64,000 nucleotides of DNA from Omphiscola glabra. Lineage: Eukaryota; Mollusca; Gastropoda; Lymnaeidae. The stretch covers positions 29,027,596 to 29,091,595 of the forward strand of contig OZ024799.1 of NCBI GenBank assembly GCA_964017045.1, given 5' to 3'. Made by a program: the position numbers and the translations under genes. The notes beneath the pieces are model-generated. The model did no database searches and had not been told where the DNA came from. It saw only the letters and a list, made by a program, of their open reading frames with translations. The first letter of the stretch is position 1, and the number at the start of each line of letters is the position of its first letter. Shown here in pieces: positions 24,901 through 36,239 of the stretch.

Positions 24901-27900
24901 AGTTAAATCCAAGTACTAAAACAACTTGTCCAAAAGGCCACCATGTATAGATTAAAGTAATTACCATAATACATATTTTAAAAAAAATTACCATTGGTGG
25001 TAAAAGAAAAATAACTGTTCTAACTTCTTATGTATTTTAGCTTCAAATGTGGCATAGCTTACCATGCCCCAACCGAATGTGATGTAATCAAACGTTGGCT
25101 CACAAAGTGTGAGGACGACTCAGAGACTGCCAACTACATCAGTGCCCACACCAAAGATGTGAGTGAATCAACAGCTTTCTCATTCATTTAACTACATTAC
25201 AATGTATAAAACAATTTTAGTGCAAAGTTTCCACATTCTTACTTTTAGTCACATTACATCTGGAACATTTCATACCACAAAGGTTGGGGGGGGTTAAAAT
25301 TCTTTACGATAACTAGTGATGTTCTGCTGGGCTTATAGTAATCAAATTGTTATTATTGGGTAAGCTTTTACTACTTTATTGTGCTAATGTACTATGTATC
25401 ACAAACTTTTTTTTTCTTAATCATTACATAGTGAATGCTTTTTTTTTTTTAAATTAAGAAAATTTTTCAAATCAAGTCTTGAAATATATCACAACTGCAT
25501 TTTTCCTAATTAAAAAAATGTTCTATTTAGATAATTTTAAGTGTAATTCCTATTTTTAAAAAATCTATGAGCCGCTTACAAATATAGGAGCTAAATGTTT
25601 TAAAAAGTACTTGAATAGTCCTAGCGACATTTAACTCTTATGACAGAAATAGTAGAACAAGGTAAGTGGAGGGTTGAATCGAAAGACAGGACAATCAGAT
25701 AAGAAGCTATCTGATTATCTTCTACCGGCAATAACAATGGCAAATACTTTAAGTTTTTTGTCATTTTTCCACGCTGGTTCTTGTCTTTTGATTCAAGCTT
25801 CCTCATGCATTTTTCTACTATTTCCTTCACACAGCTTGAACGCAGTCCTTCATTTATTATCCTTAGCTCTTATGACAACCATGCATTTTATTTCAGTGTC
25901 CTAAGTGCCATGTCTGTATTGAAAAAAATGGAGGGTGTAATCATATGGTAAGTCAAGATAATGCAGCTGGGCATAATTTTTTTTAATGTATACAGACATG
26001 TTCCTTATTTATTTTAATTTTGAGTTTAACCAATATTATAAGGTAAGCAAGGCACACTTGAAGTAGTTTTATACACATCGTCAATGCAGACGTTAACTCT
26101 TATGATATTGGTGTACAATGTACTATAGTGAGATGTCTTTGTTCATCAAGACCTGTCAAGACTACAATTTTAAGAGACCGGGTTTAAAAACATATACATT
26201 CCGGTAGCTTTTTGGAATGAAAGAAAAAAATATTAAAAAGTACATTTTCGGTTTTTAGTTTTACCTAGCAATTGTATTCCACATCCAGCAGTGAATCGAT
26301 CGAGAAATACGATATGTGGGGGCAATCTATAATTATATTATGTTTGCTGCGAGAGGGGAATGGAGTGATATTGATTTAGGAGATTTTGTGTACGGGTGTG
26401 TCAGGAGGGGGTGGTTCCTAAATATTTATACCATAAAATTAACACCGCCACATTTTTGTAATGTTATTGGTGATGGTCATATTGTTGCTTGGTGTTTTCA
26501 AAAAGACCTTGTTAGACAGAGCAACAGTAATATTATTTTTACCAGTGACAGACTGTGATAATGTGATCTGCATGTTCACCTAAATATTAATTGATTAGCA
26601 GATACCCGTCTGCAAAACAAAGTGATTGCAGATTGCAATTGAAAATTCGGTCATCTACTTTAAGAAGTAACCTCTTTTGACGCCAGCTTAACTTGATCAC
26701 ACTAGATATGTGATTTGAGTAGTTATTGTATACAATATATATTATATACTGTTTGTTCATTAATTTACTATTAAGATACTGTATTGTGCAATTTTGAGAC
26801 GATATTGTAGATTTTAGGAGTAGGAGGGTAAACAGGTCTGTCAATGTTATTTCTTTTAAATTTTCCAAATCCCACTTGTTTAAAATTTAAATTAGAAAGA
26901 AAATTAAGTATCATGGGACTGTATTTTTTAAATATTTTTTTGGAATCAGTAATGTTATATTTCCTCTTTATTCTTATTGTAGCAATGTCCGGAGTGCAAA
27001 TATGATTTTTGCTGGATGTGTTTAGGCGGTAAGTTTGAATATTCTGTCTCAACATTTTAAATGGCTCTCAAATACAGAAGTTATTAAAAGCAGATGGTTA
27101 AGTGGTGTTTAATGTAATTTGTATTCTCTAAGTTGAATCTGTGAAATTAAATTTTCGTTGTGTGCCACAATTTTCACTGTAATATCATTGATGTAGTGAT
27201 AAATCTTTGTTGTGCCGTACAATTTTCACGGTCACATCATTAATGCAACTATCCATTTCTTCATTCATAATTTATTGATCGCAAAATATTCTTATTTTAT
27301 CTCTGATGTAATAATTCCTCTTTGCCAGTTAATTAAAAACATTTTTTTTTTATCAGGAAGCTAGTGTTAATAAAGTTTTAACTTCACCGCCCAACTCTAC
27401 AATCAAAGCTGTAGACCAAATTATGCCTACTCCAAGCTTATAGCATAACACTTGAAACATGTTCTTTGCAACAGATTGGAAGTCTCATGGAAGTGAATAT
27501 TATGAATGCAGTCGTTACAAAGAAAATCCCAACATTGCCAATGAATCAGTCCATGTGCAAGCCAGGGAAGCCTTAAAAAAATACCTCTTCTACTATGAAA
27601 GGGTGAGTGGTGTTTCATTGTTTGCTCGTTGCTACTATGAAAGGGTGAGTGGTGTTTCATTGTTTGCTCGTTGCTACTATGGAAGGGTGAGTGGTGTTTC
27701 ATTGTTTACTCGTTGCTACTATGAAAGGGTGAGTGGTGTTTCATTGTTTACTCGTTGCTACTATGAAAGGGTGAGTGGTGTTTCATTGTTTACTCGTTGC
27801 TACTATGAAAGGGTGAGTGGTGTTTCATTGTTTACTCGTTGCTACTATGAAAGGGTGGGTGGTGTTTCATTGTTTATTCGTTTTGCTACTATGAAAGGGT

Positions 27901-30900
27901 GAGTGGTGTTTCATTGTTTACTCGTTGCTACTATGAAAGGGTGGGTGGTGTTTCATTGTTTACTCGTTTTGCTACTATGAAAGGGTGAGTGGTGTTTCAT
28001 TGTTTACTCGTTGCTACTATGAAAGGGTGAGTGGTGTTTCATTGTTTACTTGTTGCTACTATGAAAGGGTGAGTGGTGTTTCATTGTTTACTTGTTGCTA
28101 CTATGAAAGGGTGAGTGGTGTTTCATTGTTTACTCGTTGCTACTATGAAAGGGTGAGTGGTGTTTCATTGTTTACTCGTTGCTACTATGAAAGGGTGGGT
28201 GGTGTTTCATTGTTTACTCGTTGCTACTATGAAAGGGTGGGTGGTGTTTCATTGTTTACTCGTTGCTACTATGAAAGGGTGGGTGGTGTTTCATTGTTTA
28301 CTCGTTGCTACTATGAAAGGGTGAGTGGTGTTTCATTGTTTACTCGTTGCTACTATGAAAGGGTGGGTGGTGTTTCATTGTTTACTCGTTGCTACTATGA
28401 AAGGGTGGGTGGTGTTTCATTGTTTACTCATTGCTACTATGAAAGGGTGAGTGGTGTTTCATTGTTTACTCGTTGCTACTATGAAAGGGTGAGTGGTGTT
28501 TCATTGTTTACTCGTTGCTACTATGAAAGGGTGAGTGGTGTTTCATTGTTTACTCGTTGCTACTATGAAAGGGTGGGTGGTGTTTCATTGTTTACTCGTT
28601 TTGCTACTATGAAAGGGTGAGTGGTGTTTCATTGTTTACTCGTTGCTACTATGAAAGGGTGAGTGGTGTTTCATTGTTTACTCGTTGCTACTATGAAAGG
28701 GTGGGTGGTGTTCTCATTGTTTACTCGTTGCTACTATGAAAGGGTGGGTGGTGTTTCATTGTTTACTCGTTGCTACTATGAAAGGGTGGGTGGTGTTTCA
28801 TTGTTTACTCGTTGCTACTATGAAAGGGTGGGTGGTGTTTCATTGTTTACTCGTTGCCACTATGAAAGGGTGAGTGGTGTTTCGTTGTTTACTCGTTGCT
28901 ACTATGAAAGGGTGAGTGGTGTTTCGTTGTTTACTCGTTTTGCTACTATGAAAGGATGAGTGGTGTTTCATTGTTTACTCGTTGCTACTATGAAAGGGTG
29001 AGTGGTGTTTCATTGTTTACTCGTTGCTACTATGAAAGGGTGGGTGGTGTTTCATTGTTTACTCGTTGCTACTATGAAAGGGTGGGTGGTGTTTCATTGT
29101 TTACTCGTTGCTACTATGAAAGGGTGAGTGGTGTTTCATTGTTTACTCATTGCTACTATGAAAGGGTGAGTGGTGTTTCATTGTTTACTCGTTGCTACTA
29201 TGAAAGGGTGGGTGGTGTTTCATTATTTACTCGTTGCTACTATGAAAGGGTGAGTGGTGTTTCATTGTTTACTCGTTGCTACTATGAAAGGGTGAGTGGT
29301 GTTTCATTGTTTACTCGTTTTGCTACTATGAAAGGGTGGGTGGTGTTTCATTGTTTACTCGTTGCCACTATGAAAGGGTGAGTGGTGTTTCATTGTTTAC
29401 TCGTTGCTACTATGAAAGGGTGAGTGGTGTTTCGTTGTTTACTCGTTGCTACTATGAAAGGGTGAGTGGTGTTTTGTTGTATACTCGTTTTGCTACTATG
29501 AAAGGGTGAGTGGTGTTTCGTTGTTTACTCGTTGCTACTATGAAAGGGTGAGTGGTGTTTCATTGTTTACTCGTTGCTACTATGAAAGGGTGAGTGGTGT
29601 TTCGTTGTTTACTCGTTTTTCTACTATGAAAGGGTGAGTGGTGTTTCATTGTTTACTCGTTGCTACTATGAAAGGGTGAGTGGTGTTTCATTGTTTACTC
29701 GTTGCTACTATCAAAGGGTGAGTGGTGTTTCATTGTTTACTCGTTGCTACTATGAAAGGGTGGGTGGTGTTTCATTGTTTACTCGTTGCTACTATGAAAG
29801 GGTGGGTGGTGTTTCATTGTTTACTCGTTGCTACTATGAAAGGGTGAGTGGTGTTTCATTGTTTACTCATTGCTACTATGAAAGGGTGAGTGGTGTTTCA
29901 TTGTTTACTCGTTGCTACTATGAAAGGGTGGGTGGTGTTTCATTGTTTACTCGTTGCTACTATGAAAGGGTGAGTGGTGTTTCATTGTTTACTCATTGCT
30001 ACTGAAAGGGTGAGTGGTGTTTCATTGTTTACTTGTTGCTACTATGAAAGGGTGGGTGGTGTTTCATTGTTTACTCATTGCTACTATGAAAGGGTGGGTG
30101 GTGTTTCATTGTTTACTCGTTGCTACTATGAAAGGGTGGGTGGTGTTTCATTGTTTACTCGTTGCTACTATGAAAGGGTGAGTGGTGTTTCATTGTTTAC
30201 TCGTTGTCTTAGGTGCATCCATTTAAACTGCCTGTGGACTCTTTTTTACAAGGGACACAGAGTCAGTCCGCTGAATTCCTTTATAGGCTTTGATATAATT
30301 AGATAAACACGTTAATAGCAATAAGTGTGAATGTGTCAGACCTGTTTACTCTTACGATTTTGCATACAATGTACGATTTTTTAGATGTATTTTACGTTTG
30401 TACGCCGACACCCTCCAAAACTACGATTTTCAGAGACCTGGTGAAAAAATATGTTTGATTTTTTCTGATTAAAAATTAACTTAAATAAATTGTTGGTTGT
30501 GGAAGTTTTAGCCCTTTCTTAACTTTCTAATAAAGATCTGGCAGTGAATTAACCGAGAAAAATTATTGGTTGTTATTTTTTTTTAAAGTTTGGACCATCC
30601 TTCATTATATTATGTACTCACTGAGAGGGAAGGTGGGGGTTGTTAAGGAAATTTGTGGCATACGAGACGCATGTGTAGGGGGATTGTTGGGAGTGTCAAA
30701 GGATATAAAAATATCACCGCCACGTATCGTATCGATGGTGATGGTCATATTGTTGCTTTGTGTGTCACAGTGAACTAGCTCACTGCGCCAACAGTAATAG
30801 ACTAGTCGCCCTAACTCCACTCACCATCCCATTGTGAAAACGGAGAAAACTAGAGGTGTAAGGTCTAGTCAGTGGCATTTAAAATAATATGTTTAGAACC

Positions 30901-33900
30901 CGCAAAGCAGTTCTATCCCCTCAGCTACTTTAATACAACTGTTTAGTATCACAACTCCTACTAACGCCCCCCCCCCCCCCCTTTTTTTTTTTACCACTTG
31001 CGGTATTTATTAGTCTATAGTATTTTTTGCGATTAATGAAGGTGGGGAAAGGTTGATTTATCACCAGCACGGAAAGAGGTGTTAGTGTGTTGTCACTATG
31101 TTGTGTTAATGTTACTACTACAGCGACCTCTTTATGAAAACACAACGCATTAGTTTACAATAACTGCGATACATTGTGATATTTTAATAGCCTTAATAAC
31201 AATAATAGGCCTAATAAGAAAAAAAAATTAGGTCACACATTGCAAACAAACGCGAGGAATGGGGGCCATCTATAATATATACATGGTCCCCACCTCGCGT
31301 TTGTTTGCTATGTATGACCTAATTTTATGACAGAATTATTTCCTTACGGCTGACCGCGGAGAGTACAGAAACGAGACAGCTAGAGAATGCATTCTCAACT
31401 GTTAACACACAGCATTAGTAGATTTCGACATCTTTCACTACTGTTTACCTACAGTTCCATTTCTTGCAGTCAGCTTAACTCGACTCCCCTGAACGAGTAG
31501 TTATTGTATGCATTATGTGTACTGTATTTTTATTTATTTAACTATTAAGATACCGTATTGTACAATATTGAGACAATATTGTACGATTTTAGGAGTTTGA
31601 GGGTAAACAGATCTGATGTTCCTTAATTGCATAAAAATATTATAAATATTTTATTTTTGTTCTTACTTGAGAACCAGGTAATAAATGTCCATTAAAACGA
31701 GCATGCTTCTAATTCAAATACTTTTCTCCCAAAGTGGGAAAACCATGCTAAAAGTTTACTGTTAGAGGAAACAACAACAGCAAAAATCACAGCAAGAACT
31801 CAGGAGAAAGTCATGAACAACCAAGGCACCTGGATCGACTGGCAGTACCTTCTCATAGCTGCTGCATTGCTCAAAAAGGTAAGCCTGTGGCACATGGTTA
31901 TTTTAACTGTATTATAGCATCACGCCTGGAGCTTTACTTGATGTTGTGAACTAAGTTATAAAGAAAAATCCTGGCAGTCTACTTTGAATGGTTTGGTTCT
32001 AGTAGTTGAAGGTTGGTTTCCACTTGTAGCTGATTTAAAAACTTGACGTTGATTGACAACATACTTTGTTGACCAGAAGATTTCAAAACTCTTTAGAAGA
32101 TGTTAGGGCCTGATTAACACAGACTTTGTTTATCAGAAGATACAAAAATCTTTAGAAGATGTTAGCACTTGACCGTAGATGGACCACATACTTTGTTGAT
32201 CAGAAGATGATGTTAGTTTATTGTTTTGCTTTCTCTCCTTGTAATTTGTGGTTAAATTATCTTGATTTCTCTCCTTGTTCTGTGTCGTTAAATTATCTTG
32301 ATTTCTCTCCTTGTACAGTGTAGGTACACACTCCAGTACACATATCCCTATGCCTATTACATGGAAAAAGGACCTAGAAAAATTCTGGTGAGTGGGGATC
32401 TTTTAAAAAAGTTGTATATTTTTCACCTTTAAACAGAAGTTTTTTCATTCTTACCAAAATATTCTGTTAAACATTAAGAAAAAACATGTTCACTGCTCAT
32501 TAGTAAAAAAAAAAGTGTTTTTTAAAGGGGGTCACAAGAAGCATTTTCTAAAAAAATTAATATTTTTTTAGCAATGAAAAGTTTAGAAACTATTTTGCTG
32601 TTTGGATCTCTTTGATGTTTTTTTTCAACATATTTTCTTCAAGTGAATTGTAAGCAGTTGGGCCATATGGTAAATAAGAAAGCTTCAGCTAATGAAACTC
32701 ACAATTCATGTCAACAGTAGATTTGATTGCTTCAGTGTTATATTTATGTGAGATTCTCTTGCATTGTATTTCAGGAAACCATTACAAACTGAGCGATCGA
32801 CTTAATTTTATTTATTCAGCTGATCAAAAAAGCAGACTGATCACTTAAGCTTAAAGTGCGTTGTGCAGTTCTTTCCCCTCATTTTATCTGTTCTCTCAAT
32901 TTACATGCAGACATCCATAATGCTAAGAAACATCTTTATCTCTCTGTACTCTAGTTTGAATACCAGCAGGCACAACTGGAGGCTGAAGTAGAAAATCTCT
33001 CATGGAAGGTTGAAAGGGCTGAGATCTCTGACAAAGGGGTAAGGAGTTATTTTTTGTGTGGTTTTTTTTTTTTTGGTTTTAAGGCTTATCTGATGTGGAG
33101 TCAGTCGGCTTCATATATTTTATCTTTCTTCATTTCAATTTTATTTCTGAATTTTTATACTTCTTTAATTAATTAGATCAGTGTTTTTCAACTGGGGTTC
33201 TGCAGAGTGCCAGCCAGGAGTGCTGCCAGTAGCCTGTAAAAATATAAAAATTATGGCCCGAAATGGCCAGGGACCAAGTCTGGTAATAAGGGGGAGAAAC
33301 TGCAATTAGGTTAGCAAAACAAAAATGGAAATGAGTAAATCAAAGTATGGGAAAATCTGAAAAAAAAGGAACACAACAAAACAACGAACATGTCGGCAGG
33401 AAGTCTTCATAAGTGAACAAACAAGAGAAAAAACATAATTAAATAGAAATAGCACTTAGCTGAAAAGTAGTATCTGAGAGGGCAGTAAATGTTCAATGCT
33501 GGCCGTACCGGCAGTGTGTGTGGTAGTTAATCGTTGATCCACTTAATTACTTTTGCTGTTGTCACAATGAGCGCTTGGAGTTTAAATTAATGTTCATCAT
33601 GCTGTTGTCTTGTGCGATCATGGACCAGTTTGTTAAGAGTACAAAAATTAGACGATGCCGCAGCTGATAAAACTCAGGAGCGGTCGACTGAAGCTACTGC
33701 TGTTAATGCGTCATGTGAGTGGAACCCAAAAATTGATGTTGTCGATCAGAATCTTAATGTTCGTCAGTACAGTGACAGTAACTTAGCTATTGCATGGCAC
33801 CGGCTGACTTGAACCCATGCTTAACAACTAAACATCTGGATGTAGGGCACAAGAAAAATGGCGTATTTTGAGAGGGCGCTAAGCTCCAATAAATAACAAA

Positions 33901-35673
33901 ACCCCTACTTTCCAGAAAAAGTTCAAGATAAGGGACAAAACTCAAGAAGCAAGTTATGCTGTCATGGAGATCGTTGCAAAAAGGAAACAAAAAAACACAT
34001 ACACTCATCTAAACTATTATCTCACTAGCATGCACAGAAGTTGTGAGAACTATGTTTGGCAAGAGTGCCATATCTGACAGTAAGATTCCACTGTCAGACC
34101 ATACCATAAGCAGACGTTTGAGACACATGTTCTGAGGCACTGAAAGGCATGTTTTAGCAAAGATAAAGACACATGAATTTCTTTGCACTGCAGGTGGATG
34201 AAAGCACAGATGTCAGTGGTAAATCCCAGCTTATGTGGTTTGTATGTTTTATTGACAAGGGAGATATTGGTCAAGATTTTTTTCTGCTGTAAGGAGTAAC
34301 CAGAAACAACAGAAGGACAAGCCATATTTGATTTTGTCAGTTCATAATTGCAGTCCTGTGACTTGAAATCGAAAAATTGCATTGGCATTTGTAAGGCTGG
34401 CTGTCTGTGCTGGACATGGTGGTGAAGTGCGATAATTATATGAAGATGACACCAGCTTGCCAAACTTTGTGAAAGCATGGAAGTGGACCTTGTCATACTC
34501 ATCCAACACATGAACGTTGGCTGTCTTGTTTTATCTTAATTGTACAAGACTCACACAAAAACATACAGTGAATGATCTTTCTCTTACTGTGCCCCCAAAC
34601 AATGGAATTCTCTTCCACTACACATCCGCAATATATTAACCATCACAGCCTTCAAAACTGCACTCAAAACACATCTCTTTAAACTCTACTATCCTGACTG
34701 ATTCCCCCTCTGACACGTTAAACAATGCTGCCGAGTGCCGTCCATGGCTTCACATGTAAATTGTTATGGAATGGTTGGTTGTTTTTTTTTGTGTGTTTTT
34801 TTAATTAATGTAAGTTAATTTTTAAGTTCATGATTATGTTTGTTAAATTGTATGTACAGCGTGGTGAGCCCAGCCCTAGGCTGGGGTACCACACCATAGA
34901 AAACTACCAATAATAATAATAATAATACAAGCTGAGAGAGGAGGTGCTGATGTTCTGTTCATGTGAAAAGGGGCAGGACTGAGAAGCGAGTGTTGGTATT
35001 CCAAACTAGCTTATCTTGCCAATATAATTCATGAGATGAACATTTTGAACAGTAGAATCCAGTAATGAAAACTTCTTGATTTCAACTGACTAATTTGTAA
35101 GAAACATGCATGTGCCAATGACAGTTTACTTTGAAATAAGAGGAAGAGCTCTTTAGCACTGTGAGTGACAGAATGCTGAGGCTAAGACATGCAGAGTTGA
35201 ACTTGGATGCTGACGGGGAATGGAAAAAGCAACTAGTAATATCTGCTATTCTGGCCACATGAGTTTATTTTTTATTTGGGCTACAAATACACACACACAC
35301 CTGTGTCAATTGTTTTTTTTTTTGTGTGCATAACTATGTATAGGAAAATGATGTTTCTGTCCATTTGGAATAGAACAAACCCTTGTGTCACTGAATGTGG
35401 TTCCTTGAGCAATCTAAATGCTCCAAAGGGTTCCATTCCAATAAAAAGGTTGAGAAACATTGAATTAGATGGGTTACAATACATATGGAGTTGATGGATA
35501 TGTTAACATTTAACTGGCATTGAATCATGTTTCCATTGCAGAAATTGTAAGCCTATGAAATCAATGCCTAAATATTTATTTTTTAACAACAGGTGCTTGA
35601 AAATCAAATGGATGTTGCAGAGAAACGAAGACAGACTTTACTTAAGGAATTCTTAGATGTTCAAGTCCTCTAA
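21974..35673 (+). CDS. ARIH2: ARIH2 / Ariadne-2 (TRIAD1) RBR E3 ubiquitin ligase, complete
   Basis: Fourteen phase-matched exons: 21974-22228, 22507-22574, 22720-22780, 22925-23075, 23996-24117, 24221-24330, 25041-25158, 25897-25947, 26983-27028, 27475-27602, 31735-31878, 32319-32387, 32955-33038, 35593-35673. The product is 495 residues (human about 493). Order: acidic N-terminus; UBA-like (about 75-128); RING1 (CSVC 138-141, CGHKFCRDC 155-163); IBR (from 220, FCPGIDC, ECQSC, FKCG); RING2 from 296 (CPKC) with catalytic Cys309 in GGCNHM and [13 protein letters not shown]-terminal Ariadne domain ([49 protein letters not shown]). The RBR family accepts ubiquitin on the RING2 Cys and, for ARIH2, works with neddylated cullin-5 ligases (family knowledge). 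The gene carries large insertions in introns 8, 10 and 13. Intron 10 opens with a minisatellite made from its own donor site. Confidence 0.96.
24680..24765. repeat. Fragment of the CAGTGGTT hAT-like family in ARIH2 intron 6
   Basis: GGAGCCCCTGACAAGTGATT and GAGCACAGGTTG match the right part of the 8502-8689 element. Confidence 0.5.
26087..26840. mobile_element. 754-bp MITE copy 1 (CAGACCTGTTTAC family) in ARIH2 intron 8
   Basis: Flanked by the perfect 6-bp repeat TCAATG (26081-26086, 26841-26846). Ends are inverted: left CAGACGTTAACTCTTATGA, right, reversed, CAGACCTGTTTACCCTCC. The interior matches copy 2 (30337-31615) in several blocks, e.g. GTACAATGTAC, GAGAGGG and CTATTAAGATAC. No convincing protein is encoded. 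The superfamily is unresolved; 6-bp duplications are not typical of hAT or mariner. Confidence 0.7.
27475..27602 (+). other. ARIH2: ARIH2 exon 10, founder of the adjacent minisatellite
   Basis: The exon encodes [18 protein letters not shown] through KKYLFYYER and ends TACTATGAAAGG before GTGAGT. These last ~13 bases and the next 29 intronic bases form the 42-bp repeat unit. Confidence 0.93.
27590..30206. repeat. 42-bp minisatellite, about 62 copies, each with a copy of the ARIH2 exon 10 donor
   Basis: The unit is CTACTATGAAAGGGTGAGTG followed by GTGTTTCATTGTTTACTCGT and TG. The first unit straddles the true exon/intron boundary. Later units keep AAAGG plus GTGAGT or GTGGGT, so dozens of near-consensus 5' splice sites follow one another. 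42 is a multiple of 3: reading on from exon 10 stays open, adding 14 residues per unit, until a +2-base variant (CGTTTTGCT) leads to a stop at about 27900. Scattered +2 variants recur, dividing the array into open blocks. The predicted repeat ORFs are by-products. Confidence 0.97.
30337..31615. mobile_element. 1.28-kb MITE copy 2 (CAGACCTGTTTAC family) in ARIH2 intron 10
   Basis: The left end CAGACCTGTTTACTCTTACG pairs with the reversed right end CAGATCTGTTTACCCTC. Flanks ATGTGT / ATGTTC are an imperfect 6-bp duplication. It begins 130 bp after the 42-bp array and is longer than copy 1, partly because of a nested palindrome. Confidence 0.65.
31227..31323. repeat. ~97-bp near-perfect palindrome nested in MITE copy 2
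   Basis: The left arm ATTAGGTCACACATTGCAAA plus CAAACGCGAGG pairs with the right arm read in reverse, with few mismatches, around a short AT loop (TCTATAATATATACA). It is likely a fold-back element or a recent inverted duplication. Confidence 0.75.
33290..33500. repeat. Dispersed repeat (GGGGGAGAAACTGCAATTAG family)
   Basis: Shares GGAACRCAACAAAACAACRA, GTCGGCAG and ACTTAGCT..GTATC..GAGGGCAG with 43937-44150, more weakly with 50568-50690. It lies inside the 33179-35462 hAT element. Confidence 0.65.
34549..34925 (+). mobile_element. 5'-truncated LINE tail inserted in the hAT element
   Basis: Encodes [18 protein letters not shown] then [14 protein letters not shown], the usual C-terminus of CR1/L2/jockey-like ORF2 proteins, followed by a 3' UTR (AGCCCTAGGCTGGGGTACCA) and an (AAT)n tail. 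The 6-bp repeat TACAAG (34543-34548, 34926-34931) is a plausible target duplication. The same 3' UTR occurs at 52110-52170. Confidence 0.85.
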
Positions 35674-36224
35674 CGATGTGTCAATGAAATCTGCTTGCTC
35701 TGTGCATGTGGGGTGAGAATCCTTGATTGTGCTGCGACTGTTATTGGCCCAGTGACACAAGTGGAATACAAGCTTGTCTCATGCAGTATTCTTAATCAGT
35801 CTGCATCTTTACGTGTAATGTATAATTGCATTGACATTGTTTCTGGTAACATAACAGAGTAATATGCAATTAGGTGTATGTTTAGTAAATGAGTAACAAA
35901 AAATGGTGTATTTGATTTCAAGGATTTTTTTTTTTCAGGTTAAAACTATTATATAAATCATTGAGTGAATTAAGCATTAGCATGTGCTTTGAAAATATTT
36001 CACAATAGTTCAAAATATGTTTCATAAAAACCGTTTAAATATTTGTTTGTTATTCTTAATTAAGTTTTTCACCCCTACTCAAATTTACTGATCAAAATTG
36101 TTGGCGGGTACGTAGACATGAATTTATTAAATTTTTAAAAACAAATAATTATTAGCATTTCATTTAAAATTTGTTTTTTAAATTTTAAATGAATTGTTTC
36201 AAACAAGCCATGCATATACCATGC

Positions 36225-36230
36225 AATAAA
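36225..36230 (+). other. Candidate ARIH2 polyadenylation signal AATAAA
   Basis: First clear AATAAA after the stop at 35671-35673; others follow further on. Which one is used cannot be told from sequence. Confidence 0.35.
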
Positions 36231-36239
36231 TATTTTTCA

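Larger units (their letters stand above)
33179..35462 (+). mobile_element. hAT element with transposase relic in ARIH2 intron 13
   Basis: The perfect 8-bp repeat AATTAGAT flanks it (33171-33178, 35463-35470). Ends are CAGTGTTTTTCAAC and, reversed, CAATGTTTCTCAACC. Inside, plus-strand pieces of a BED-type/ZBED-like hAT transposase survive: [19 protein letters not shown] (about 33680-33730), [16 protein letters not shown] (about 33945-33990), [20 protein letters not shown] (about 34180-34240), LREEVLMF (34930-34960) and [18 protein letters not shown] (about 35000-35050). Many stops and shifts make it inactive. A LINE tail (34549-34925) splits the transposase. 33290-33500 is another dispersed repeat. 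Confidence 0.88.

Noticed and set aside
27590..30206. CRISPR-like or centromeric satellite reading
   Set aside because: No spacers, and the unit matches the neighbouring exon edge, so a locally born minisatellite is the simpler explanation.
27459..30306. Series of ORFs (up to 211 codons) encoding [14 protein letters not shown] repeats
   Set aside because: They are translations of the 42-bp minisatellite in ARIH2 intron 10; only the first copy overlaps real coding sequence.
34050..34511. 153-codon minus-strand ORF
   Set aside because: Antisense to the hAT transposase relic, whose plus-strand reading carries the recognisable [17 protein letters not shown] motif.
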